A DNA stretch of 64,000 nt from Nocardia camponoti (GTDB lineage Bacteria; Actinomycetota; Actinomycetes; Mycobacteriales; Mycobacteriaceae): assembly GCF_014646135.1 (NCBI RefSeq), contig NZ_BMMW01000005.1, positions 54,740 to 118,739 of the forward strand. The letters are read 5' to 3'. A program made the position numbers and the translations under genes. Positions 8,310 to 17,101 of this stretch are shown here, in pieces. Under the pieces are notes generated by a model. The model did not search any database and was not told where the DNA came from. It saw nothing but the letters and a program-made list of their open reading frames with translations. The stretch's first letter is position 1. The number at the start of each line of letters is the position of its first letter.

Positions 8310-9062
8310 CTATTTCTGGTTGTAGAAACCGTTTTCGGCGATGCGCCTGCGCTCTTCGGCTGATACGTCAACGTCGGCCGGTGAGAGCAGGAACACCTTC
8401 GTCGCGACCTTGTCGAAGCTGCCGCGCAGCGCGAAGGCGAGTCCGGCGGCGAAGTCGACGAGCCGCTTGGCGTCGGCGTTGCTCAGGTCGACCAGGTCCA
8501 TGATGACCGGGTTGCCCTCACGGAAACGCTCACCGATGATCCTGGCCTCGCTGTAGTCGCGCGGACGCAGCGTGGTGATCTTGGACAAGGATCCTCCGTC
8601 CTCAAAAATCCCGGGACGGCTCCTAGCGGTCTGCTCGGGACGCATGCGCTCATCGAGCCTGCGCTCCTCAACGTCGGGGTCGACGGCGAGGGCACCGCGG
8701 GTTGACCCGCGCATACCTGGTGCGACGCCGCCCGGCCGGAACCGTTGCCCCGACGACGGCGCGGTGTCGATGCGCGTGGGACGCCGAGGCGCCTCGTAGC
8801 GGTCATCACCGTAGGCGTCGCCGAGAAAGTCGTCGCGGCGGGCCTGGTAAGTGGGCTGGTAGGCGGGCTTGGGGTAATCCTCGTCGTCGAATCGGTCGAC
8901 GCCGTAGCGATCTTCGGCGTACCGGTCGTAGCTGCGCTGGCGAGGACGCACGGCGGCGCGCTCGTCGGCAACCCGGGGTGCGGTGTCGTCGACGTAGTCG
9001 TCTTCGTACTCGTCGAGCGGGACCATGCCGAAGTACGCCTTGAACTTATGCAGCGTGCTCAT
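8310..9062 (-). CDS. sepF: Cell division protein SepF
   Basis: 250 residues. SepF anchors FtsZ to the membrane in actinobacteria, which lack FtsA. The N-terminus MSTLHKFKAYFGMVP is the amphipathic membrane-binding helix. A long acidic/aromatic disordered linker (residues 16-140, rich in D, Y and R) precedes the conserved SepF domain (about 145-240), with ITTLRPRDYSEARIIGERFREGNPVIMDL and the dimer/FtsZ-binding part DAKRLVDFAAGLAFALRG. ATG at 9062 is chosen because it starts the conserved helix and follows a purine-rich AGGTGGGGG; the frame is open 42 more codons upstream without conservation. It lies downstream of yggS. Confidence 0.95.
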   Translation of the reverse strand: MSTLHKFKAYFGMVPLDEYEDDYVDDTAPRVADERAAVRPRQRSYDRYAEDRYGVDRFDDEDYPKPAYQPTYQARRDDFLGDAYGDDRYEAPRRPTRIDTAPSSGQRFRPGGVAPGMRGSTRGALAVDPDVEERRLDERMRPEQTARSRPGIFEDGGSLSKITTLRPRDYSEARIIGERFREGNPVIMDLVDLSNADAKRLVDFAAGLAFALRGSFDKVATKVFLLSPADVDVSAEERRRIAENGFYNQK

Positions 9063-9224
9063 GCCCCCACCTGCCCAGCGTCCACGACGGGACTGATTCG
9101 CTCGCTCCGCTCGCTCATATGGTCGACCTTCCTTCTGCCCGGTGGCGGCCGGGTGTTGAAGTTCTTGCTCAGCGCCTCGTCTGCCCAATCGTATGTGTCA
9201 AATGTGACTGATGAGGTTTCTTTG

Positions 9225-9977
9225 CTAAGGCGAGGTTATCGGTCGGCCGCCCATGAGGGCGGTTCCGACACGCACACAGGTCGAGCCGTGGGCGACCGCG
9301 ATCTCCAAATCACCCGACATACCTGCGGAAAGTTCAGTCGCGTCGGCGTGTTGCGACAAGAGCGAGGCATGCAACTTCGCAAGCTTCGCAAAAGCTGCTT
9401 CTGGCGTTGTGTCAAGGGGTGGAATCGCCATCAGACCGGCCAAGGTGAGGCTTTCGACCTTCTCCACAAGATCAGCAAGCGCCAACATTTCGTCGGGTGC
9501 GACACCCCCGCGCGTGGGGTCGGCGTCGAGGCTGACTTGCAGCAGCACACGCAGGGGCGCGGTACGCTCGCCGACTGCCCGCGCTTCGCTCGCACCCCGG
9601 TCAAGCGCGTTTGCTAGCCGTTCGCTGTCGACCGAATGTACGGTGTGCGCCCACTTCGCGACCGACCTCGCCTTGTTGCGTTGTAACCGGCCAATCATGT
9701 GCCATTCGATCCCGTCGCGGCCACTTGCGGTGAGCTCGGCGACCTTGCCGCTCGCCTCCTGCTCACGCGATTCCCCGAATTCCCGTCGGCCGAGGTCGTA
9801 GAGAATCTCGACGTCGCTCGCCGGAAAGAATTTCGTGACCGGCAACAGCTTGACCGAGCCGGGCGCGCGACCGGCGTTGGCGGTCGCGGTGTTGACGCGG
9901 TCAACGAGCCCGTCGAGGCGACTACGCAGGTCATCGGCACGGTCCGGCGCGTGCGAGGTGATGGACGGTTCAGACAT
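9225..9977 (-). CDS. yggS: PLP homeostasis protein, YggS family
   Basis: 250-residue single-domain TIM-barrel PLP-binding protein of the YggS/PROSC family, thought to buffer pyridoxal phosphate; no enzyme activity is established. The PLP lysine is in LLPVTKFFP (K49), followed by the family hallmarks LGRREFGESREQE (usually FGENxxQE), WHMIGRLQRNKAR and VHSVDSERLA. The C-terminal phosphate-binding GMSGDLEIAVAHGSTCVRVG is intact. The ENR-to-ESR change in the middle motif is mild. Position between sepF and pgeF is conserved in actinobacteria. The 162 nt between its stop and sepF's start carries no separate gene. Confidence 0.94.
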   Translation of the reverse strand: MSEPSITSHAPDRADDLRSRLDGLVDRVNTATANAGRAPGSVKLLPVTKFFPASDVEILYDLGRREFGESREQEASGKVAELTASGRDGIEWHMIGRLQRNKARSVAKWAHTVHSVDSERLANALDRGASEARAVGERTAPLRVLLQVSLDADPTRGGVAPDEMLALADLVEKVESLTLAGLMAIPPLDTTPEAAFAKLAKLHASLLSQHADATELSAGMSGDLEIAVAHGSTCVRVGTALMGGRPITSP

Positions 9978-10060
9978 CTCGGTCCTCTCGGTGCTGCGGC
10001 CCAGCAGGGCGTGTGTTCGCGACGTTCAGCGGCGGATCGGGGGTACCCGAACCAGCGCGT

Positions 10061-10795
10061 TCAGCGCGATCCGGAATCGCGCCAGATCACGCTGCCAATC
10101 CGGCCGGTCGGCGCACCGCGACGGTGACTGAACAGCGTCTTGTCCTCGATCGTGCAGCGCGGGTCCAGCGCGATGCCAGCGACGCCCGCTTCGGTGAGCT
10201 GACGGCTGATGCCCGCGCGCAGGTCGAGGCCGGGGGTCTTGCGGACGGTCGTTGTCGCGCTGCCTGGGAGGTGTTTTTCCACGTCGGCGCGCATCGCGGC
10301 GGGCACCTCGTACTGGCGACCGGACGCGGCAGGTCCGAGGAACGCGCCGATGCGGTCGATGGACGCGCCAACCGAAACCATCGCGTCAAGCACGCGTGGC
10401 ACGATGCCGATGCGCGCGCCGATGCGACCAGCGTGGACCGCGGCGATCACGCCCGCTTCGTCGTCAGACAGCAGCAGCGGAACGCAGTCGGCGGTAAGGA
10501 CGACGAGCGCGAGGTCGGCCTGGGTAGTGACGAGCGCGTCGGTGACGGGCACCGGTTCGTCGCGCGGGCCGTCGACGATCTCGATGTTGCGCCCATGCAC
10601 CTGTTCCATCCACACGAGCCGCTCCGGGGCCAGCCCGATACCTTCGGCAAGGCGAACTCGATTGCGCGCCACGGCAGCTGGATCGTCGCCGACGTGGTCG
10701 CCGAGGTTGAACGAGTCATACGGCGGGGCAGAAAAGCCGCCCGCGCGGGTGGTGGTGACCCGACGAACTGTGGTGGTTGAGGGCGGGGTGGTCAT
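10061..10795 (-). CDS. pgeF: Purine nucleoside phosphorylase-type protein YfiH/PgeF
   Basis: 244 residues of the YfiH/LACC1 family: cytoplasmic zinc-dependent purine nucleoside phosphorylase/adenosine deaminase, or in E. coli an editing enzyme of peptidoglycan precursors. The catalytic Cys/His set is visible: WMEQVHGRNI, LTADCVPLLL and IAAVHAG. FNLGDHVGDD near the N-terminus and the GP...YEV segment are also family features. A former name, polyphenol oxidase, is doubtful. Immediately upstream is the ftsZ terminator, so pgeF-yggS-sepF may form a separate transcript from the main dcw cluster, fed partly by read-through. Confidence 0.92.
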   Translation of the reverse strand: MTTPPSTTTVRRVTTTRAGGFSAPPYDSFNLGDHVGDDPAAVARNRVRLAEGIGLAPERLVWMEQVHGRNIEIVDGPRDEPVPVTDALVTTQADLALVVLTADCVPLLLSDDEAGVIAAVHAGRIGARIGIVPRVLDAMVSVGASIDRIGAFLGPAASGRQYEVPAAMRADVEKHLPGSATTTVRKTPGLDLRAGISRQLTEAGVAGIALDPRCTIEDKTLFSHRRGAPTGRIGSVIWRDSGSR

Positions 10796-10860
10796 ACCGA
10801 CGAGCGTAGTGCGCTGAGCGGAGTGTGGCCGACCACGCCCGAACGTGGCCGTCCAACGCG

Positions 10861-10890
10861 AAAAAGGGCGCTAGGAGAGTCCCAGCGCCC
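10861..10890 (-). terminator. Intrinsic terminator of ftsZ
   Basis: On the minus strand GGGCGCT pairs with AGCGCCC (10890-10884 with 10872-10866), followed directly by TTTTT. It lies 20 nt after the ftsZ stop. Confidence 0.85.
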
Positions 10891-10910
10891 TGATTCAGCT
10901 AACCGTTCGA

Positions 10911-12170
10911 CTAGCGCCGCATGAAGATCGGCACTTCGATGTCGTCATCGTCGTCGCCGTCGGTGCGCGGCTCGGGCTCGACAACCCGGTTCATCGCGTC
11001 TTGGGTGACCCGCTGACGCTCCGACTCTCGGTACCGCTCGGTGTCGCGGTAGGTGGGCGCGGGCGCGGTACGCGCGCTCGACACCGCACTGGTCGCGGGC
11101 TCGGCGGCACGCACCGGCTCGGCCGGACGCGACTGCCCGATCTCACCAGCACGCGCGGTGCCGATGGGGTTGTTGCCCGACCTGGCCGACGCCACATTGG
11201 GCTCGAAACGACGGACCGAGGGGCCGCCACCGTCAAAACCCGCCGCGATCACCGTGACCCGGACCTCGTCGCCGAGTGAATCGTCGATGACGGTACCGAA
11301 GATGATGTTGGCTTCAATGTGGGCTGCTTCCTGCACAAGCGAAGCGGCTTCGTTGATTTCGAACAACCCAAGATCAGAGCCACCGGCGATCGACAGCAGC
11401 ACGCCATGCGCGCCGTCCATCGATGCTTCGAGCAGCGGCGAATTGATCGCGGTCTCAGCGGCTTTCACCGAGCGACCTTCGCCCCTTGCCGAGCCGATGC
11501 CCATCAGCGCAGAACCAGCGCCGGACATCACCGACTTGACGTCGGCGAAGTCGACGTTGATCAGACCCGGGGTGGTGATGAGGTCGGTGATGCCCTGAAC
11601 ACCGTTGAGCAGCACCTCATCTGCCGAGCGGAACGCGTCCATGAGGCTGACGGCGGCGTCGCCGAGCTGCAGAAGGCGGTCGTTCGGGATCACGATGAGG
11701 GTGTCGCAGGATTCACGAAGCAGGTTGATGCCCACTTCGGCCTGGTTGCCGCGACGCTTGCCCTCGAACGAGAACGGCCGCGTGACAACACCAATGGTGA
11801 GCGCGCCCAACTTCCGGGCGATGCTGGCGACGACGGGTGCGCCACCGGTACCGGTGCCACCGCCTTCGCCCGCGGTAACGAAGACCATGTCGGCGCCCTT
11901 GAGCACCTCTTCGATCTCGTCCTTATGGTCTTCTGCCGCTTTACGACCCACTTCCGGGTCGGCGCCTGCGCCAAGGCCACGAGTGAGTTCACGACCCACA
12001 TCGAGCTTCACGTCGGCATCACTCATGAGCAATGCTTGGGCATCGGTATTGACCGCGATGAACTCGACTCCCTTGAGTCCCTGTTCGATCATTCGGTTGA
12101 CGGCGTTCACGCCGCCGCCGCCGATACCGACGACCTTGATCACTGCAAGGTAGTTGTGCGGGGGCGTCAT
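10911..12170 (-). CDS. ftsZ: Cell division GTPase FtsZ
   Basis: 419-residue tubulin-like GTPase that forms the division ring. The GTP-binding signature GGGTGTGGAPVVA, the N-terminal VIKVVGIGGGGVNAVNRMI and the T7 loop GLINVDFADVKSVM are intact. The start MTPPHNYLAVIKV is identical in form to mycobacterial FtsZ. A variable linker (residues 325-405, rich in Ala/Arg/Glu) precedes the conserved C-terminal peptide DDDDIEVPIFMRR, which binds SepF and FtsW. AAGGAAGG lies about 10 nt before the ATG. It has a separate 161-nt upstream region with a promoter candidate and ends in a terminator, so it can be expressed apart from ftsQ. Confidence 0.98.
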   Translation of the reverse strand: MTPPHNYLAVIKVVGIGGGGVNAVNRMIEQGLKGVEFIAVNTDAQALLMSDADVKLDVGRELTRGLGAGADPEVGRKAAEDHKDEIEEVLKGADMVFVTAGEGGGTGTGGAPVVASIARKLGALTIGVVTRPFSFEGKRRGNQAEVGINLLRESCDTLIVIPNDRLLQLGDAAVSLMDAFRSADEVLLNGVQGITDLITTPGLINVDFADVKSVMSGAGSALMGIGSARGEGRSVKAAETAINSPLLEASMDGAHGVLLSIAGGSDLGLFEINEAASLVQEAAHIEANIIFGTVIDDSLGDEVRVTVIAAGFDGGGPSVRRFEPNVASARSGNNPIGTARAGEIGQSRPAEPVRAAEPATSAVSSARTAPAPTYRDTERYRESERQRVTQDAMNRVVEPEPRTDGDDDDDIEVPIFMRR

Positions 12171-12227
12171 GGGCTCTCGCCTTCCTTCGATCTAAAACCC
12201 TCAACATCAACCATAGGGTTGGCGTTA

Positions 12228-12233
12228 TGTCAA
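12228..12233 (-). promoter_or_regulatory. ftsZ: Possible -35 element of an ftsZ promoter
   Basis: In the 161-nt ftsQ-ftsZ gap, the minus strand has a perfect TTGACA. The hexamer 17 nt downstream (TTGATG) is a poor -10, so the exact promoter is unclear. Separate ftsZ promoters in this gap are known in relatives. Confidence 0.3.
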
Positions 12234-12331
12234 GTATCCGACTGCTGCGGAACGCTATTCGCAGCCACCGCGATCCCGGCGCAGGCGCGCCGAGAAGGGA
12301 GGTGAGAATCTTGTTGCCATGGCAGTGGCGC

Positions 12332-13021
12332 TCACTTTACCGTGACCAGATTCGGACTAGAGACGTCGAATACAGTCCCCTCACGGGTTAGCAGCGGCAA
12401 TACGACAGCGGCTTTGCGCTCATTATCGCCTGTGCCGCCCCACAGTACCTGTCTTCCGTCGCGAAGGGTAAGTGAGACGTCCGAAATCGACCGTGCGGCA
12501 ACCTCGTCCACCTGAATCAGCAGCGCGGGGGGCAATGTGACCAGCACTTTGGCGGCTGCCGCGGTGACTGGATCAGTGCCCGCCGGATGCTCGGTGACCA
12601 ATTTCGGAATTCCGATCGGTGGATTTGGCTCGATCGCGAATTCCACGCTTTCGGAGTCAACAAGATGGGCGCCCTGCGGAGAATCGAAGTACAGCACCGG
12701 AGTTCGTTCGACAACACTCACTCGAACCGACGACGGAAAACTGCGCTGCACCCGAACCGAACGCACCTTGGGAATTGTCGCGACCCTGCCCGCGATGGCC
12801 TCGGTATCGATACGCAGCATCGAACGACCATCGGGGATTTCGAGTTTCGCGATGACCTCATTCTCGGGGACGGCCGCCAATCCGTCGACGCGCACGCTGC
12901 GCACCGAAAGCACCGGGGTAAACCACGCCGCAGCGGCCAATCCCGCGACAACGACAACCGCGACCGCACTCCACAACCGATAACCGCGCCACCCGCGCGC
13001 GGCGGGCATCGGCAATCTCAT
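12332..13021 (-). CDS. ftsQ: Divisome protein FtsQ
   Basis: 229-residue bitopic divisome protein: short basic cytoplasmic tail, membrane segment at about residues 17-36, then the POTRA domain (LSVRSVRVDGLAAVPENEVI) and a beta domain reaching the C-terminus. It links early and late division proteins with FtsB/FtsL outside the membrane. The gene overlaps the murC stop by 4 nt (ATGA), indicating translational coupling. The length is short compared with mycobacterial FtsQ, which has a longer cytoplasmic tail, but all domains are present. Confidence 0.94.
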   Translation of the reverse strand: MRLPMPAARGWRGYRLWSAVAVVVVAGLAAAAWFTPVLSVRSVRVDGLAAVPENEVIAKLEIPDGRSMLRIDTEAIAGRVATIPKVRSVRVQRSFPSSVRVSVVERTPVLYFDSPQGAHLVDSESVEFAIEPNPPIGIPKLVTEHPAGTDPVTAAAAKVLVTLPPALLIQVDEVAARSISDVSLTLRDGRQVLWGGTGDNERKAAVVLPLLTREGTVFDVSSPNLVTVK

Positions 13022-14553
13022 CGACCCTGTGGGCGCGCGCGTAGGCCGTCGAGAATTTGGCCACCGAGCATCGTGACGTCGCCCGCGCCCATCGTGATGA
13101 CGATGTCGCCCGGCTCGGCGAGACCGGCGACCTGCCTGCCGACCTTCGACATATCCGGCTGGTAGTGCACGGGTTTGGTGACGGCCTGCGCGACCAACGC
13201 GCCGTTGACGCCCGGCAGCGGCTCTTCCCGCGCCCCGTACACGTCGAGAACGACCACCTGGTCGGCCAGACTCAGCGCCTCACCGAACTCGGCGGCGAAT
13301 GTGGCAGTGCGACTGTAAAGATGCGGCTGGAAAACAACGATCACGTTGCCGCGCTTAGCCCGACCGTGTTCGCGTGCGTCCTGGGCGACCAACTGCGCGG
13401 CCGCTTCCAGCACCGCGCGCACCTCGGTGGGATGGTGGGCGTAATCGTCGAAGACGCGCACCCCGTTTTCTCGACCGGTGAATTGGAAGCGCCGATGCAC
13501 GCCGCCGAATCCTTCGAGACCAGCGATGATCTCGTCGATGTCCGCGCCGGTGGCCCGAGCGGCGAGCAAGGCCGCGAGCGCGTTGAGTGCCATATGCCTG
13601 CCCGGCACCGACAGTTTCAACGTGCGAGTGGCGGCTTCGCCAGCGAGCTGGAACTCCATGATCCCGCCGACGTCGCGCGGCTGCCAATCGACAAGGCGCG
13701 CACTGACCGGAACGGCCGCGTCGCCGAATTCGCCGGAACCGTAGCCAGCGACGCCGACGCCGCGCTCATGCAGACGCGGGGCGACGCGTTCGGCGAACGC
13801 GCGCGAACCCGGGTCGTCGAGGCACACGACGAGCAGGCCGCCGGGCGCAAGCCGATCGGCGAAGTCGTCGAACACCTGTGTGTAGGCCTCGTCGGTGCCG
13901 AAGTAATCGAGGTGATCGGATTCGATATTGGTGACCACCGCGACGTCGGGGTCGTATTGCAGCAGCGACCCATCCGACTCATCGGCTTCGGCAACGAAGG
14001 TCTTGCCGGTGCCGTGATGGGCGTTGGTGCCCGACTCATTCAGCTCGCCACCGACCGCGAATGACGGATCGACGCCGCAGTGCTGCAACGTGACGATGAG
14101 CATCGACGTGGTTGACGTCTTGCCGTGCGTCCCCGAAACCAACAGGGTGTTGTGCCCGCGCATCAGCGCGGCGAGCACGGTTGGCCGAAGCAAAACCGGG
14201 ATGTCGCGCCGATGTGCTTCGACCAGTTCAGGATTGGTCTTGGGAATGGCCGCGTACGTGGTGACCACGGCCGTTGGCCCGCCGGGCAGCAGGTCGAGCG
14301 CTTCGGCGGCATGCCCGATGCGCACTTGCGCGCCGCGTGCCCGCAGGGAAAGCACCCCGCGACTCTCGCGTGCGTCCGACCCGGAGACCGCACCGCCGCG
14401 CGACAGCAGAATGCGCGCGATGCCCGACATGCCAGCACCGCCGATGCCGACCATGTGGACGCGTTCCAGCTCGGGTGGCAGGCCGGATTCGGTGGTGCCA
14501 CCGAGTTCGATTTCGGGGCGGTCGATGGGCATGCCCGATTCGGGTGCGCTCAT
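13018..14553 (-). CDS. murC: UDP-N-acetylmuramate--L-alanine ligase
   Basis: 511-residue Mur ligase that adds the first L-Ala to UDP-MurNAc. The UDP-binding loop HMVGIGGAGMSGIARIL lies near residues 33-49, the ATP P-loop is GTHGKTSTTSM and the ligase C-terminal domain begins near residue 340 (HRRFQFTGRENGVRVFDDYAHHPTE). The unusual N-terminal 30 residues (MSAPESGMPIDRPEI) are a common actinobacterial extension. Start overlaps the murG stop by 4 nt, and its stop overlaps ftsQ by 4 nt, so murG-murC-ftsQ are translationally coupled. Confidence 0.97.
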   Translation of the reverse strand: MSAPESGMPIDRPEIELGGTTESGLPPELERVHMVGIGGAGMSGIARILLSRGGAVSGSDARESRGVLSLRARGAQVRIGHAAEALDLLPGGPTAVVTTYAAIPKTNPELVEAHRRDIPVLLRPTVLAALMRGHNTLLVSGTHGKTSTTSMLIVTLQHCGVDPSFAVGGELNESGTNAHHGTGKTFVAEADESDGSLLQYDPDVAVVTNIESDHLDYFGTDEAYTQVFDDFADRLAPGGLLVVCLDDPGSRAFAERVAPRLHERGVGVAGYGSGEFGDAAVPVSARLVDWQPRDVGGIMEFQLAGEAATRTLKLSVPGRHMALNALAALLAARATGADIDEIIAGLEGFGGVHRRFQFTGRENGVRVFDDYAHHPTEVRAVLEAAAQLVAQDAREHGRAKRGNVIVVFQPHLYSRTATFAAEFGEALSLADQVVVLDVYGAREEPLPGVNGALVAQAVTKPVHYQPDMSKVGRQVAGLAEPGDIVITMGAGDVTMLGGQILDGLRARPQGR

Positions 14554-15680
14554 CGAGCGGTCTCAACAACGATGCGGGCGACCGTGTTGGCGGCGTCGCG
14601 GTGGCCCGCGCCCGCCGCGGCACGGCTCATCTTGTCAAGTCGGGGCGGGTCGAGCAGCAGCGGAATCACCTCGTCAATCACGTATTTCGGGGTCAGGTCA
14701 GCGTCAGCGACAATTGTGCCACCGCCCTGTGACACCACCGGACGCGCGTTGAATTCCTGCTCACCGTTGCCATGCGGCAGCGGCACGTAAAAGGCGGGCA
14801 AGCCGACCGCCGACACTTCGGCGACGGTCATCGCACCGGACCGGCACACCGTCGCGTCGGCGGCGGCGTAGGCAAGGTCCATGCGCGAAAGATAGGGAAC
14901 GGCAATATATTTCGCTGTCCCGTCATTGACACCGGGATCCAATTCGACGGTGTTCTTCGGACCGTGCGCGTGCAGCACCGAAACGCCAGCGCTCACCAAC
15001 TGTGTCGCCGCGCCCGACACGGCCTCGTTGAGACTCCGCGCGCCCTGCGAACCACCGGTAACCAGCAGGACAGGCCCTTCGGCGGGCAGCCCGAAATGCG
15101 CACGCGCTTCGGCGCGCAACCCGGCCCGATCGAGTCCGGTGATCGACGCGCGCACCGGAATTCCCACGATCTGCGCGTCCGGCAGCCCCGAATCAGGAAC
15201 GGCGGCAAGCACTTTCGCGGCCAACCGCGCGCCAACCTTGTTCGCGATCCCGGCCTTCGCGTTCGCCTCATGCACCACAACCGGCACCCGACGTTTGCGT
15301 CCGAACACTCCCCCGCGCGCGGCGAGGTAGGCGGGCAGCGAAACGTAACCGCCGAAACCGATGATCACGTCGGCGTCGGTGTCGTCGATGACCTTGCGCG
15401 TCGCCTTCACCGACGCCCGCACCTTCGCGGGCAGTCGCAGCAGATCAGCGGACAGCTTGCGCGGCAACGGCACTGGTGGAATCAGCGCGAGCGGGTACCC
15501 ACGGTCGGGCACCAGCTTAGTTTCGAGGCCACGCTCAGTGCCAAGCGCGGTGACCTGAATCGAATCGTCGAGCGCGCGCAACGCGTCGGCCACCGCCAAC
15601 GCGGGTTCGATGTGTCCCGCGGTACCGCCGCCCGCGACGATCACCGACAACCCGTTCCGTTCGGACTTCGGGTGACTCAC
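14550..15680 (-). CDS. murG: Lipid II synthase MurG
   Basis: 376-residue GT-B glycosyltransferase that transfers GlcNAc to lipid I at the inner membrane face. The N-terminal glycine-rich loop VIVAGGGTAGHIEPALAVADAL and the second G-loop LLVTGGSQGARSLNEAV are present, as is the nucleotide-sugar segment CRSGAMTVAEVSAVGLPAFYVPLPHG. The length is normal. It overlaps ftsW's stop and murC's start by 4 nt each. Confidence 0.97.
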   Translation of the reverse strand: MSHPKSERNGLSVIVAGGGTAGHIEPALAVADALRALDDSIQVTALGTERGLETKLVPDRGYPLALIPPVPLPRKLSADLLRLPAKVRASVKATRKVIDDTDADVIIGFGGYVSLPAYLAARGGVFGRKRRVPVVVHEANAKAGIANKVGARLAAKVLAAVPDSGLPDAQIVGIPVRASITGLDRAGLRAEARAHFGLPAEGPVLLVTGGSQGARSLNEAVSGAATQLVSAGVSVLHAHGPKNTVELDPGVNDGTAKYIAVPYLSRMDLAYAAADATVCRSGAMTVAEVSAVGLPAFYVPLPHGNGEQEFNARPVVSQGGGTIVADADLTPKYVIDEVIPLLLDPPRLDKMSRAAAGAGHRDAANTVARIVVETAR

Positions 15681-17101
15681 CTGGATCTACCTCGTTCTTT
15701 CGGATGTGGCATGGGATAGGTCGGTTCCCATGCTCGAGTCGAGCGTAACGACGACGCGCCGCGTCCCTGCGGCGCGCGGCGACGGGGTTGCGGTTGCGCT
15801 TCGCGGCGCGCTGCGGGCTTAGGTTTGGGTTTCGGCTTGGCTTTGGCCGGTGCCGCCTTGCGTGGCGCGTCGGCTTTGCCCGGGATGTAGAGGTCGGGAA
15901 CGGGCAGCCGCAACAGGCGCGACAGTCTGCCGTCCTGGCCCGCTTGCAGCGCGGCGACCGCTTCGGGTTCGTGTCGCGCCGCGCTAGCGATGAGGCCGAA
16001 CATGAAAAGCGTGATGGCGAGCGAAGAGCCACCGGCCGAAACGAGCGGCAACTGCAAGCCGGTGACCGGCAGCAACCCGACGACGTAGCCGATATTGATC
16101 AACGCCTGCGCGGTGATCCAGGTGGTCGCGGTCGCGGTGAGCAGGCGAAGGAACGGGTCGTTGGACCGCAATGCGATGCGAATGCCGGTATAGGCGAACA
16201 TCGCGAAGAGCGCGAGCACGAGCATGCAGCCGAGGAAGCCGAGTTCCTCGCCGATGATGGCGAAGATGAAGTCGTTGTGGGAGTTGGGCAGGTAACTCCA
16301 CTTCGCGCGACTCTGGCCGAGCCCGCGTCCCCAAATGCCACCGTCGGCGAGTGAGTATTTCGCTTGGCGCGCTTGGTAATTGATGCCCTGCGGGTCGTCG
16401 CCGGGATTGAAGAACGCGCGCATGCGGTCAGAGCGATACCCCGCCGACAGCGCGAGCACCATTGCCGCGATCATGCCGGTGATCATCGCGCCCGCGAAGA
16501 TCTTCCACGGTAACCCGCCAAACCACAGCAGCGCCATCAGCACAACGCCGAGCGCGATCGTGGTCGACAGGTTCGGTTCGAGAATGACGAGCAGGCACAC
16601 GAGCAGGCCGGCGGGCAGGACAGGGACGAGGATGTCTTTGAGCGGCGCGCCGCGTCGGGTGGCGAGCAGGTGCGCGCCCCACACGACCAGCGTGACCTTG
16701 ACGACCTCGGACGGCTGAATCGACAGCGGCCCAATGTCGAACCAGCGCCGCGCGCCGCCGTGGACCGCGCCGATGCCGGGAATCAGCACGAGCAGCAGCG
16801 CGACAACGGAGGCGAAGAAGATCGGGAACGACCACTGGCGAACAAGTCGAAGGGGCAGCCGGAGCGCGATATAGAACGCGACCGCGCCCAGTGCCGCGAA
16901 CATCGCCTGCTGCACGAACAGCGTGTACGCCGACCCACCACCCGCGTACGACTCGACGCTCGATGCTGACAGCACCATGACGAGCCCGAGGACGGTGAGC
17001 AGCGTGGCGATCGTGACGATCAGGTGAAACGACGCGAGCGGGCGGGCAAGCCACGCGCCGAAACGCTCACCTGCCCAGTTCGTCCGCGCCTTTTCTGTCA
17101 C
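15677..17101 (-). CDS. ftsW: Septal peptidoglycan polymerase FtsW
   Basis: 474-residue SEDS-family glycosyltransferase that polymerises lipid II at the septum together with FtsI. About ten membrane segments lie between residues 25 and 390. The SEDS signatures are visible: IQPSEVVKVTLVVWGAHLLA and SHNDFIFAIIGEELGFLG. Residues 400-474 form a basic Pro/Ala/Lys-rich cytoplasmic tail with PAKAKPKPKPKP, similar in character to the mycobacterial tail reported to contact FtsZ. Overlaps murD's stop by 4 nt upstream and murG's start downstream. Confidence 0.97.
   Translation of the reverse strand: MTEKARTNWAGERFGAWLARPLASFHLIVTIATLLTVLGLVMVLSASSVESYAGGGSAYTLFVQQAMFAALGAVAFYIALRLPLRLVRQWSFPIFFASVVALLLVLIPGIGAVHGGARRWFDIGPLSIQPSEVVKVTLVVWGAHLLATRRGAPLKDILVPVLPAGLLVCLLVILEPNLSTTIALGVVLMALLWFGGLPWKIFAGAMITGMIAAMVLALSAGYRSDRMRAFFNPGDDPQGINYQARQAKYSLADGGIWGRGLGQSRAKWSYLPNSHNDFIFAIIGEELGFLGCMLVLALFAMFAYTGIRIALRSNDPFLRLLTATATTWITAQALINIGYVVGLLPVTGLQLPLVSAGGSSLAITLFMFGLIASAARHEPEAVAALQAGQDGRLSRLLRLPVPDLYIPGKADAPRKAAPAKAKPKPKPKPAARREAQPQPRRRAPQGRGASSLRSTRAWEPTYPMPHPKERGRSR

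Noticed and set aside
10013..10780. Plus-strand open frame antisense to pgeF
   Set aside because: Shadow of pgeF with Arg/Gly/Ala bias and no family signature.
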